A DNA stretch of 64,000 bases from Nocardia niigatensis NBRC 100131 (lineage in GTDB: Bacteria > Actinomycetota > Actinomycetes > Mycobacteriales > Mycobacteriaceae): positions 1-64,000 of the forward strand of contig NZ_BAGC01000019.1 in the NCBI RefSeq assembly GCF_000308655.1, in the 5' to 3' direction. Numbering within the stretch: position 1 is the first letter of the stretch; every line of letters starts with the position of its first letter. The notes beneath the pieces are model-generated. The model was not told the DNA's origin, searched no databases, and worked only from the letters and a program-made list of their open reading frames with translations. A program made the translations under genes and the position numbers. Shown one piece after another: positions 44,578-52,726 of the stretch.

Positions 44578-45474
44578 TCACCCCAGCGGGCGGTCGTGGA
44601 GGAATTCGATGGCTTCGGGGTATTCCTCGAGGGCCTTGGCGGCGGCGGCTTCTTCCGCGTCGCAGAGGCGTTGATAGTCGGTTTCGGCGGATTCGGCGGC
44701 GTGGGTGCGGAGGACCTGGAGGGCTTCGATGGCGTCTCGGTGGTCGCCCAGGATGGTCTGGAGGCGTTTGGCCTTCTTGCCGAGGTCTTCGGCGTGTTTG
44801 CCGAGGACCTCGGTGGCCGCCTCGGCCGAGTAGCGCAATCGCTTGGCGGCCTTGCGGATTTCGTGCAGGTGGTCGACGCGTTCGGCTTCGGACAGGTCGG
44901 ACTCTGCACGGACCAGGTGGCGTAGTTCGCGGAAGTCGTGGCGCAGGACGGCGGTGAAGACCGGCTCGGCGGGCTCGTCGGCGATCGAAGCGCGTAGTGG
45001 TGGGTCGGCGATCAAGCAGTGCAGGCGGTCGAGCAGATGGCGGTAGCGGCGGGTGTCGAAGGCCTCGACCACCGCGCGGTGCGCCCCGGCGTAGAACCCG
45101 CGCTCCTCGTCGACCAGTTGCTGACCGAAATCCCTTCGGGGAGTGGATTTCTCGCCCGTCGACTCGGTCTCCACGTCGAGCGGAACCCCGGTGTCGACGA
45201 GCAACGCGGCGAACCGTTCGGCCCGCACCTCGGCGTCGCGCGCCACTCCGAGCAGCCCGGCCAGCCAGCGTAGTTCGTCGGTGATCTCGCCGACCCGTTT
45301 GCGCCGCAGCATCCGCCGGTAGGACTTGAGGACGCTGCGCAGTCGCCGGGTGGCGACCCGCATCTTGTGGATCGAATCCGGAAGGTCCTGGCGCACATCG
45401 GGTTCGGCGGTACACAGCCGGTCCACATCGGCGGCCACGGCGTTGACCAATGCGAGTCCGGCTGTGGTACTCAT
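44578..45474 (-). CDS. CHAD-domain protein
   Basis: 298 residues. CHAD domain with DSIHKMRVATRRLRSVLKSY and LRWLAGLLGVARDAEVRAER, then RVDHLHEIRKAAKRLRYSAE and LQTILGDHRDAIEAL; the conserved His (HKMR, HEIRK) and Lys/Arg clusters bind polyphosphate. CHAD domains often occur with polyphosphate or phosphohydrolase functions; here the domain is alone. It ends one base before the iminopeptidase stop, in the same direction, so it is probably in that operon. Confidence 0.93.
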   Translation of the reverse strand: MSTTAGLALVNAVAADVDRLCTAEPDVRQDLPDSIHKMRVATRRLRSVLKSYRRMLRRKRVGEITDELRWLAGLLGVARDAEVRAERFAALLVDTGVPLDVETESTGEKSTPRRDFGQQLVDEERGFYAGAHRAVVEAFDTRRYRHLLDRLHCLIADPPLRASIADEPAEPVFTAVLRHDFRELRHLVRAESDLSEAERVDHLHEIRKAAKRLRYSAEAATEVLGKHAEDLGKKAKRLQTILGDHRDAIEALQVLRTHAAESAETDYQRLCDAEEAAAAKALEEYPEAIEFLHDRPLG

Positions 45475-46431
45475 CTACGTCCTGTACTTGTCCGTGGCCT
45501 CCACCAGGTGGTGGGTGATGCCGGGTTCGAGAGCGGCGTGGCCGGCGTCGGGCACCAGGTGCAATTCCGAAGCGGGCCAGGCCTGATGGAGGTCCCAGGC
45601 GCTGGTGGCCGGGCACACCACGTCGTAGCGGCCCTGCACGATGACACCGGGAATGTGGGCGATGCGCGCGATATCGCGGAGCAGTTGCCCTTCGTCCAGG
45701 AAGCCGTGGTTGATGAAGTAGTGGTTCTCGATGCGCGCGAAGGCCAGCGCGAAGCGCGGATCGGCGGTTTCGGCGACCCGATCCGGTTGGGGCAGCAGGG
45801 AACTCGTGGAACCCTCCCAGGTGGACCACGCGACGGGCGCGTCGGTGGCGAGGGTGGCGTCGGGGGAGTGCAGCAGCCGGTGGTAGACCTCTACCAGATC
45901 CTGCCCGCGTTCGGCTTCCGGCACCGGCGCCAGGAACTTCTCCCACTCGTCGGGGTACACGTACCCCGCGGAGCCATTGTAGTACCAATCGATTTCCTTG
46001 CGCCGCAACAGGAATATCCCGCGCAGCACCAGTTCGGTGACCCGGTCCGGGTGGGCCTGCGCGTAGCTCAGCGCCAGCGTCGAACCCCAGGAGCCGCCGA
46101 ACACCAGCCACTGCTCGACGCCGAGATGCGTTCGCAGCCTTTCGATATCGGCGACCAGGTGCCAGGTGGTGTTGTGCTCGAGGCTTGCCCCGTCGGCGAT
46201 ATGCGGCGTCGACTGCCCGCAGCCGCGCTGATCGAAGAGCACGATCCGGTAGGCCGCCGGGTCGAAGAACTGCCGGTGATACGGCGAGGTGCCGCCGCCG
46301 GGCCCGCCGTGCAGGAAGACCGCGGGCTTGCCGTCCGGATTGCCGCTCACCTCGTAGTACAGCCGCTGGCCGTCGCCGACGTCCAGCATGCCGTGCTCGT
46401 GGGGCTCGAGCGGCGGGTACAGGGTGCGCAT
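45475..46431 (-). CDS. pip: Proline iminopeptidase
   Basis: 318 residues from ATG 46431. Serine peptidase of the alpha/beta-hydrolase fold that removes N-terminal proline. Signatures: FLHGGPGGGTSPYHRQFFDP, YRIVLFDQRGCGQSTPH, nucleophile GGSWGSTLALSYAQAHP, acid in VIVQGRYDVVCPATSAWDL and His in PDAGHAALEP. The ATG overlaps the lipoprotein stop (TGATG), and its stop abuts the CHAD start, suggesting one operon of lipoprotein-pip-CHAD. Confidence 0.93.
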   Translation of the reverse strand: MRTLYPPLEPHEHGMLDVGDGQRLYYEVSGNPDGKPAVFLHGGPGGGTSPYHRQFFDPAAYRIVLFDQRGCGQSTPHIADGASLEHNTTWHLVADIERLRTHLGVEQWLVFGGSWGSTLALSYAQAHPDRVTELVLRGIFLLRRKEIDWYYNGSAGYVYPDEWEKFLAPVPEAERGQDLVEVYHRLLHSPDATLATDAPVAWSTWEGSTSSLLPQPDRVAETADPRFALAFARIENHYFINHGFLDEGQLLRDIARIAHIPGVIVQGRYDVVCPATSAWDLHQAWPASELHLVPDAGHAALEPGITHHLVEATDKYRT

Positions 46432-46901
46432 CACCCGGCTGCCAGACCCGAGGCCAGATCCGGGATTTCGATCGCGGAGAGCGCCTGATCCCGCACATCC
46501 GGGCAAGCCTTGGTGGTGACCTGATCGACCAGGCCGCGGTTGCCCGGCAGCTGCAGCAGGAAGCCGTTCTGGGTCGCCCACTGGATCACGGTCGCGTTCA
46601 GCGAGATCTTGTCCAGGGTCGGGGTCTGCACCCGCCAGTCCGACAGCTGCGGCCGCATCAGGTCGCACAGCTGCTTGGCCGCGTCGTCGGAGACGGTGAT
46701 CCCCGAGCCGCCCGCCGAGGTGGTCGGCCCGCCCGAGGTGGTCGGTTTGCCCGGCGTCGAGGAGAGCGGTGAGGAGGAGCCCTGCGGCTGCGTCGATCCC
46801 GTCGAGCTGTTGCCCCCGCAGGCCGCGGTCAACGCGACGGCGGCGACCGCCGCGACCAGCAGCGGCGTCCGCCGAACCCAGCGACTCATTCCACGATCCA
46901 T
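46431..46901 (-). CDS. Exported lipoprotein
   Basis: 156 residues from ATG 46901. A signal with lipobox LTAAC (Cys28) is followed by a Ser/Thr/Pro/Gly-rich linker (GGNSSTGSTQPQGSSSPLSS and on) and a 90-residue domain (GITVSDDAAKQLCDLMRPQL SDWRVQTPTLDKISLNATVI). The two remaining cysteines (LCDLM, KACPDV) may pair. No family recognised. It overlaps the proline iminopeptidase start by one base (TGATG). Confidence 0.75.
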   Translation of the reverse strand: MDRGMSRWVRRTPLLVAAVAAVALTAACGGNSSTGSTQPQGSSSPLSSTPGKPTTSGGPTTSAGGSGITVSDDAAKQLCDLMRPQLSDWRVQTPTLDKISLNATVIQWATQNGFLLQLPGNRGLVDQVTTKACPDVRDQALSAIEIPDLASGLAAG

Positions 46902-47038
46902 GAACTTCCCTTTGGTCGATCCAGCTCGTTGGCTTCCGAGTCTGCCACCAAAAGTTCGCTGTGGACGGAGATGGCGGCGGGCGAATATGCGGTAATAGCT
47001 GATCGCTATCGCCCCCGGTGTCGTCGTGGGCAAACGAA

Positions 47039-47065
47039 ACGCCCCCGCGAACCTCGCGGGGGCGT
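47039..47065 (-). terminator. Terminator of panB
   Basis: Perfect 12-base arms acgcccccgcga / tcgcgggggcgt with a 3-base loop, 27 bases past the panB stop. Confidence 0.8.
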
Positions 47066-47091
47066 CCTCGGTCACCGTGCGACCGGACGGC

Positions 47092-47967
47092 TCAGTAGCT
47101 GTGCTCCGGGCCCGGGAACACCCCGCGCCGCACCTCGTCGGCGTAAGTGGCTGCGGCGGTGCGCAATTGACCGCCCACATCCGCGAACTGCTTGACGAAC
47201 CTGGCGGTCTTACCGCCGGTATAGCCGACCATGTCCTGCCAGACCAGCACCTGCGCATCGCATTCCACGCCGGCGCCGATGCCGATGGTCGGAATGGTCA
47301 GCTTGCGAGTGACCTGCCCGGCCAGCTCGGCGGGCACCATCTCCATGACCACCGAGAAGGCCCCGGCCTCCTGCACGGCGATGGCGTCTGCGATGAGCTG
47401 CTCGGCCCCGTCGCCGCGCCCCTGCACCCGGAACCCGCCGAGGGTGTTGACGCTCTGCGGGGTGAATCCGATGTGCGCCATCACCGGGATGCCGGCGGCG
47501 GTCAGCTTGTGGATGGTGTCGGCCACCCGCTCGCCGCCCTCCAGCTTCACCGCGTGCGCCCCGCCCTCCTTCATGAAGCGGACGGCCGTCGCGAGGGCCT
47601 GCTCGGGCGAGGACTCGTAGCTGCCGAACGGCAGGTCCGCCACCACCAGCGCGTGCGGCGCACCGCGCACCACACCGCGCACCAGCGGGATGAGCTCGTC
47701 GACGGTGATGGCGACCGTGGTGTCGTAGCCGTACACCACATTGGCGGCCGAATCACCGACCAGCAGCACCGGAATCTCGGCTTCCTCGAACAGCCGGGCG
47801 GTGGAGTAGTCGTACGCGGTGAGCATGGACCAGCGCTCCCCGGCCTGCTTCATCTGCTGCAGGTGCTGCACTCGCGTCTTCCGCCGGCGCTCCGCCTCCC
47901 CGCGCTTGGGAGTTGTCGGCGCCGCAGACCCGTACACAGGGGTTTCCGCATCGGATACGGACATCAT
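47092..47967 (-). CDS. panB: 3-methyl-2-oxobutanoate hydroxymethyltransferase
   Basis: 291 residues from ATG 47967. First enzyme of pantothenate synthesis. Signatures: [91 protein letters not shown] and [20 protein letters not shown]. The N-terminal 35 residues are poorly conserved and include [10 protein letters not shown], encoded by DNA equal to the core of the intergenic repeat of copies A and B. It corresponds to Rv2225. Confidence 0.95.
   Translation of the reverse strand: MMSVSDAETPVYGSAAPTTPKRGEAERRRKTRVQHLQQMKQAGERWSMLTAYDYSTARLFEEAEIPVLLVGDSAANVVYGYDTTVAITVDELIPLVRGVVRGAPHALVVADLPFGSYESSPEQALATAVRFMKEGGAHAVKLEGGERVADTIHKLTAAGIPVMAHIGFTPQSVNTLGGFRVQGRGDGAEQLIADAIAVQEAGAFSVVMEMVPAELAGQVTRKLTIPTIGIGAGVECDAQVLVWQDMVGYTGGKTARFVKQFADVGGQLRTAAATYADEVRRGVFPGPEHSY
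47887..47909 (-). repeat. Core of the dispersed repeat inside panB
   Basis: 23 bases starting gcgctccgcctccccgcg match, base for base, the apical part of copies A and B and encode KRGEAER in the poorly conserved panB N-terminus. The rest of the element is absent here. Confidence 0.6.
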
Positions 47968-48100
47968 CGTCCCTTTCGTCGTTCCTCGAGGCCCATGACC
48001 GGGTCCCCGGGTTGTTCTGACGATCCTCAGTCTGCCATTTCCCCCGCTCCCACCAGGGATGGAATTCCTCACACCGGGGACCGGGCAGACGCGCACAGAA

Positions 48101-48129
48101 AAGAGGCGAGGGGTGCGCCCTCGCCTCTT
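48101..48129 (-). terminator. Terminator of the PepA-like protease gene
   Basis: 12-base arms aagaggcgaggg / ccctcgcctctt with a 5-base loop, beyond the stop at 48144. Confidence 0.75.
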
Positions 48130-48143
48130 CTGCTCGCTGCTTG

Positions 48144-49295
48144 TTATCCGACCGGGCCCTTGGCCACCTGGACCCGGGCCGACCGGGACTGGCCGGTCTG
48201 GTCGGTCCACTTCAGGGTGACGGTGTCGCCCGGGTGGTGCTGGTCCATGGTGGAGATGAGGTCGTTGGCGGAGGCGATGGCGTGGTCGTCGACGGCGGTG
48301 ATGACGTCGCGGGCCTCGAGGCCGAGCTGGTCGGCGGGGCCGTTCCGGACGACGCCGCGGATCTGCGCGCCGCCGCCGACCGAGCTGACCGAGACGCCGA
48401 TGAAGGCGGTGTCGCCGATGTGGACGCGGTCCGAGGCCTGGCCGGCCTGGATCTGCTTGGCCACCGCGAGCGCCTTGTCGATCGGGATGGCGAAGCCCTC
48501 GCCGCCGCCGATGCTGAAGCGGAAGCCCTGGGAGGCGGCCGTGTCCATGCCGATGACCTGTCCGGCCGCATCGACCAGCGGCCCGCCCGAATCCCCGGGT
48601 TGGATATCGGCGGCGACCTGGATGAGACCGGTCAGTTGTTCCGAGCTGCCGGTGGAATCGTCGCTGGCGGTGATGGCCCGATCCAGGGCGGTCACCTTGC
48701 CGGTGGCCGCGGTGGGAGTGCCGCGTCCGCCCGCATTGCCGACGCCGACCACCGCGTCGCCGACCGCGACCTTGTCCGAATCGCCGAGCGGCGCGGTCTG
48801 CAGACCGGACGCACCGCTCAGTTTGATGACCGCCATGTCCTCACTACGGTCGAAGCCGAGCACGGTCGCGTCATAGGTCCGATTGTCGCCCAGATCGGTG
48901 ACCGAGATCTTGGTCGCGCCCTCGACCACGTGATTGTTGGTGAGCACGATGCCGTCCGACCTGAGCACGATGCCGGTGCCCGCGCCCTCCCCGTTCTGCA
49001 GCCCGAGCTCGGTGTTCACATCCACGATGCCCGGCACCACGTGCTGCGCCGCGGAATCGAGATCGGCTGGGGGAGTGGTGAAGTCGATCGGCTGACTCTG
49101 GGTGACGCCACCCGGCGACTGCGCGATCGGCGCCCCTGGCAGCGTGGCCGGCCCGCAGGCCACCAGCCCCAGGGTGGCGGCCAGGGCCACCGCCGCGCCG
49201 GCCGCGGCCCGGATGGTGCGTGAACGCGATGAGCCGGAACCGGCCGCGGCGGACCGATTCGGCGAATGTGGTTGCACGGTCATGACATCCCTCAT
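48144..49295 (-). CDS. Exported PepA-like serine protease with PDZ domain
   Basis: 383 residues from ATG 49295 (ATG 49283 or 49322 possible). The N-terminus has an export segment with a lipobox-like LVAC. The trypsin fold has His in [11 protein letters not shown], Asp in [13 protein letters not shown] and Ser in [15 protein letters not shown]. The C-terminal PDZ domain ([18 protein letters not shown].., [20 protein letters not shown]) and the stretches [19 protein letters not shown] and [12 protein letters not shown] follow M. tuberculosis Rv0125 (PepA) closely. Envelope quality-control role inferred. Confidence 0.92.
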   Translation of the reverse strand: MRDVMTVQPHSPNRSAAAGSGSSRSRTIRAAAGAAVALAATLGLVACGPATLPGAPIAQSPGGVTQSQPIDFTTPPADLDSAAQHVVPGIVDVNTELGLQNGEGAGTGIVLRSDGIVLTNNHVVEGATKISVTDLGDNRTYDATVLGFDRSEDMAVIKLSGASGLQTAPLGDSDKVAVGDAVVGVGNAGGRGTPTAATGKVTALDRAITASDDSTGSSEQLTGLIQVAADIQPGDSGGPLVDAAGQVIGMDTAASQGFRFSIGGGEGFAIPIDKALAVAKQIQAGQASDRVHIGDTAFIGVSVSSVGGGAQIRGVVRNGPADQLGLEARDVITAVDDHAIASANDLISTMDQHHPGDTVTLKWTDQTGQSRSARVQVAKGPVG

Positions 49296-49529
49296 GAGTA
49301 GAGCCCCCCGGTCACCTCCCATTAAGCATGCCCTTTCTGAGAGCGGCCTGGGGACTTACCGTGTGAACGCCCACGTACTCGGTGGTGCCCGCTCCGAACC
49401 TCTACCGTTACCCAATCCGTGCCATGCGTGACGTTTCGCACAACGACGGCGGGCGCGATGTAAACGGAGAGATATATGGAGCGGACGAGGGGTGCGAGGG
49501 TGATTTCGGCGGGATGGCACGATCGTGGG

Positions 49530-51056
49530 ATGGCGTTGATGCGAACCGGCCGGGTCGTGCTCCTGATGACGGCGTTGGCGATGACCGCGGCTGCGTGCAC
49601 CAACACGGTGGACGGCAAGCCAACCTCGAGCACACCGGTGGGGATGGATTCCTTCTACAACCAGACCCTGTCCTGGGGCAGCTGTGCCGAGTACAGCGAA
49701 GACGACATGCCCAAGAACGCCGAGTGCACCCGGGTGACGGTGCCGGTCGACTACGCCGATCCCAATGGGGCGACCGCCAAGATCGCCATCTCGCGGGTCC
49801 GGGCCACCGGCAACAAGATCGGTTCGCTGCTGCTCAACCCCGGCGGACCGGGCGTGACCGGATTGAACATGGTCACCCTCGGTGACAGCACCAAGCTGGC
49901 CGACCGCTTCGATCGGATCGGCTTCGACCCGCGCGGTATCGGCGCGTCGCAGCCCGCCATCAAGTGCATGACCGCCGCCGAGGACGACGCCCAGCGCGCC
50001 GAACCCAACAAGGACAACTCGCCCGCGGGCATCACGGCCGCGGAAACCGAGAACAAGGACTTCGCGAACAAGTGCGTCCAGCGCACCGGCAAGGACTTTC
50101 TCGCCCACGTCGGCACCCGGGAGGTCGTGCAGGACATGGACGTGATCCGGGCGGCGCTCGGTGATGCGAAGCTGACCTACCTGGGCTACTCGTACGGCAC
50201 CCGCCTCGGCTACGCCTACGCCGAGAAGTTCCCCGACCATGTGCGCGCCCTGGTCCTCGACGGCGCGCTGGATCCTGAGCAGGACCCGGTCAAGGAGTCG
50301 GTGGCGCAGGCCGCCAGCTTCCAGAAGGCCTTCGACGCCTACGCCGCGGACTGCGCGGCCAAGGAGAAAACCAACTGCCCGCTCGGCGATGATCCGGGTC
50401 AGGCCACCAAGAAGTTCCGCTCGCTGGTGGATCCGCTGTGGGACAAGCCGGTTCCCACCCAGGACCCGCGCGGTCTGCACTACGGCGATGCCATCACCGG
50501 TGTGCAGCAGACCCTCTACTCCAACCGCCTGTGGCCCGCGCTGACCAAGGGCCTGCGGGAGCTGGCCCAGGGCAGCGGCGACACGCTGCTCGCCCTGGCC
50601 GACATGTACGACGGCCGCCACGACGACGGCAGCTACGACAACAGCTCCGACGCGTTCAACGCCATCCGCTGTGTCGACGACCCCGCCATTACCGATCGGT
50701 CCATCGTCGCCCAGCAGGACGCCGACTACCGCCGCGTCGCACCTTTCCTCGACGACGGACACGGCAGCAATGCCGCGCCGCTGGAGCTGTGCGCGATCTG
50801 GCCCGTCCCGAATACGAGCGCGCCGCACAAGCTTTCGATCCAGGGCCTGCCCAAGACCGTGGTGATCTCCACGACCGAGGACCCGGCCACCCCGTATCAG
50901 GCCGGCGTCAATCTGGCGCAGCAGCTGGGCGCCTCGCTGATCACCTACAAGGGCACCCGGCACACCGTGTCGCTGTCCGGCGTTCAGTGTGTCGATGACC
51001 CGGTGATTTCGTATCTGATCGATCTGAAGGCCCCCGCGCCGGGCCTCACATGTTGA
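49530..51056 (+). CDS. caeA: Exported TAP-like alpha/beta-hydrolase peptidase (CaeA/Rv2224c-like)
   Basis: 508 residues from ATG 49530. The N-terminus (MALMRTGRVVLLMTALAMTA..) ends in lipobox TAAAC, so it is a lipoprotein. Hydrolase motifs: SLLLNPGGPGVTGL, FDRIGFDPRGIGASQP, nucleophile YLGYSYGTRLGYAYAEKFPD, C-terminal TAP-like part with STTEDPATPYQAG (acid) and YKGTRHTV (His). In M. tuberculosis the homologues CaeA/Hip1 and Rv2223c sit beside glnA2, as here. A cell-envelope esterase/peptidase. Confidence 0.92.
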   Translation: MALMRTGRVVLLMTALAMTAAACTNTVDGKPTSSTPVGMDSFYNQTLSWGSCAEYSEDDMPKNAECTRVTVPVDYADPNGATAKIAISRVRATGNKIGSLLLNPGGPGVTGLNMVTLGDSTKLADRFDRIGFDPRGIGASQPAIKCMTAAEDDAQRAEPNKDNSPAGITAAETENKDFANKCVQRTGKDFLAHVGTREVVQDMDVIRAALGDAKLTYLGYSYGTRLGYAYAEKFPDHVRALVLDGALDPEQDPVKESVAQAASFQKAFDAYAADCAAKEKTNCPLGDDPGQATKKFRSLVDPLWDKPVPTQDPRGLHYGDAITGVQQTLYSNRLWPALTKGLRELAQGSGDTLLALADMYDGRHDDGSYDNSSDAFNAIRCVDDPAITDRSIVAQQDADYRRVAPFLDDGHGSNAAPLELCAIWPVPNTSAPHKLSIQGLPKTVVISTTEDPATPYQAGVNLAQQLGASLITYKGTRHTVSLSGVQCVDDPVISYLIDLKAPAPGLTC

Positions 51057-51129
51057 GCTGGCGCGACTCGCCGCGCCTGCTGACGTTTATGTAACACGGA
51101 TTTAACTCCGGTTCCCTACGCTCGCGGTC

Positions 51130-52470
51130 ATGGACCGTCAGAAGGAATTCGTGCTCCGGACGCTCGAAGAACGGGATATCCGATTCGTGCGACTGTGGTT
51201 CACCGATGTCCTGGGGTATCTCAAGTCCGTCGCGATCGCGCCCGCCGAACTGGAGGGCGCCTTCGAGGAGGGCATCGGGTTCGACGGTTCGGCCATCGAG
51301 GGGTTTGCCCGGGTCTCCGAGGCGGACATGGTGGCCAAGCCGGATCCGTCCACCTTCCAGGTGCTGCCGTGGTCCACGTCCAAGGGGCACCAGCACTCGG
51401 CGCGCATGTTCTGCGATATCGCCATGCCGGACGGTTCGCCGTCCTGGGCCGATCCCCGGCACGTGCTGCGCCGCCAGCTGAACAAGGCCGGCGACCTGGG
51501 CTTCAGCTGCTACGTGCACCCCGAGATCGAGTTCTTCCTGCTCAAGCCGGGCCCGCACGACGGCTCCTCGCCGGTCCCGGCCGACAATGGCGGCTTCTTC
51601 GACCAGGCCGTGCACGACGAGGCGCCGAACTTCCGCCGCCACGCCATCGACTCGCTGGAATCCATGGGCATCTCCGTGGAATTCAGCCACCACGAGGGCG
51701 CGCCGGGCCAGCAGGAGATCGACCTGCGCTACGCGGACGCGCTGTCCATGGCCGACAACGTCATGACCTTCCGCTACCTGATCAAGGAAGTGGCCATCGA
51801 CGAGGGCGTGCGGGCCAGCTTCATGCCCAAGCCGTTCGCCGATCACCCGGGTTCGGCCATGCACACCCACATGTCGCTGTTCGAGGGTGAGCAGAACGCC
51901 TTCGCCGACCCGGACGACCCGGACAACCTGTCGGAGACCGCGCGCGCGTTCATCGCCGGCATTCTCGAGCACGCGCACGAGATCTCGGCGGTCACCAACC
52001 AGTGGGTGAACTCCTACAAGCGTCTGATCCACGGCGGCGAGGCGCCGACGGCCGCCTCCTGGGGCCGGTCGAATCGCTCTGCGCTGGTGCGGGTTCCGAT
52101 GTACACGCCGAACAAGTCGGCCTCGCGCCGTGTCGAGATCCGCAGCCCTGACAGCGCCTGCAACCCGTATCTGGCCTTCGCGGTGCTGCTGGCCGCGGGC
52201 CTGCGCGGTATCGAGAAGGGCTACACGCTGCCGCCGGAGGCCGAGGACGATGTGTGGTCGCTGACCAGCGCCGAGCGTCGCGCCATGGGCTTCCGGGAGC
52301 TGCCGGCGTCGCTGGACGAGGCGCTCAAGGCGATGGAGAAGTCCGAGCTGGTCGCCGAGACGCTGGGCGAGCACGTCTTCGACTTCTTCCTGCGCAACAA
52401 GCGCCGTGAGTGGGCCGGCTACCGAGCCCAGGTGACGCCCTACGAGCTCAAGGAATACCTGGGGCTGTGA
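51130..52470 (+). CDS. glnA2: Glutamine synthetase, GlnA2 type
   Basis: 446 residues, the exact length of M. tuberculosis GlnA2. It condenses glutamate and ammonia with ATP. Signatures: FVRLWFTDVLGYLKSVAIAP, EGIGFDGSAIEGFARVSEAD, YVHPEIEFFLLKPG, SMADNVMTFRYLIKEVAIDE, FMPKPFADHPGSAMHTHMSL and RIEIRSPDSACNPYLAFA (as VEIRSPD). The GlnA1 adenylylation loop (NLYDLPPEE) is missing, as in other GlnA2 enzymes, so GlnE probably does not control it. glnA1 is not in this window. Confidence 0.96.
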   Translation: MDRQKEFVLRTLEERDIRFVRLWFTDVLGYLKSVAIAPAELEGAFEEGIGFDGSAIEGFARVSEADMVAKPDPSTFQVLPWSTSKGHQHSARMFCDIAMPDGSPSWADPRHVLRRQLNKAGDLGFSCYVHPEIEFFLLKPGPHDGSSPVPADNGGFFDQAVHDEAPNFRRHAIDSLESMGISVEFSHHEGAPGQQEIDLRYADALSMADNVMTFRYLIKEVAIDEGVRASFMPKPFADHPGSAMHTHMSLFEGEQNAFADPDDPDNLSETARAFIAGILEHAHEISAVTNQWVNSYKRLIHGGEAPTAASWGRSNRSALVRVPMYTPNKSASRRVEIRSPDSACNPYLAFAVLLAAGLRGIEKGYTLPPEAEDDVWSLTSAERRAMGFRELPASLDEALKAMEKSELVAETLGEHVFDFFLRNKRREWAGYRAQVTPYELKEYLGL

Positions 52471-52472
52471 CA

Positions 52473-52617
52473 ATTTGCCTTCCGCTTCGCTCCGGGCGGT
52501 TCGCGGCCGAGGCGTAGGTCCTTGGAGCCGGAACCTCGGCCTTCCCTCCTCCGCATCGCTCCCCCCGCTCCAAGCGCGGGGAGGCGGAGCGCAGTCCAGG
52601 CCGAGGCGGGCCGCGAA
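52473..52617 (-). repeat. Dispersed structured intergenic repeat, copy B
   Basis: Copy of the element at 37469-37609, reversed. Outer stem ttcgcggcc (52501-52509) / ggccgcgaa (52609-52617) is identical; the inner stem acctcggcct (52534-52543) / aggccgaggc (52598-52607) differs from copy A at six pairs, all compensated. It lies in the glnA2-glnE gap. Confidence 0.8.
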
Positions 52618-52726
52618 CAAAGGGTGAGTGCGTTCGGGAGTCGAAGCGGCTGCAAGCAGGCAACGAAGTCCCGTTTGCGAGGGATGGGCGGCATGTTGGT
52701 TTGGCCTGCCATGTAATTTGAAGGGC

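Noticed and set aside
44436..44909. Minus-strand ORF overlapping the RNB and CHAD genes
   Set aside because: Thr/Pro/Arg-rich shadow in a frame shifted from the CHAD gene.
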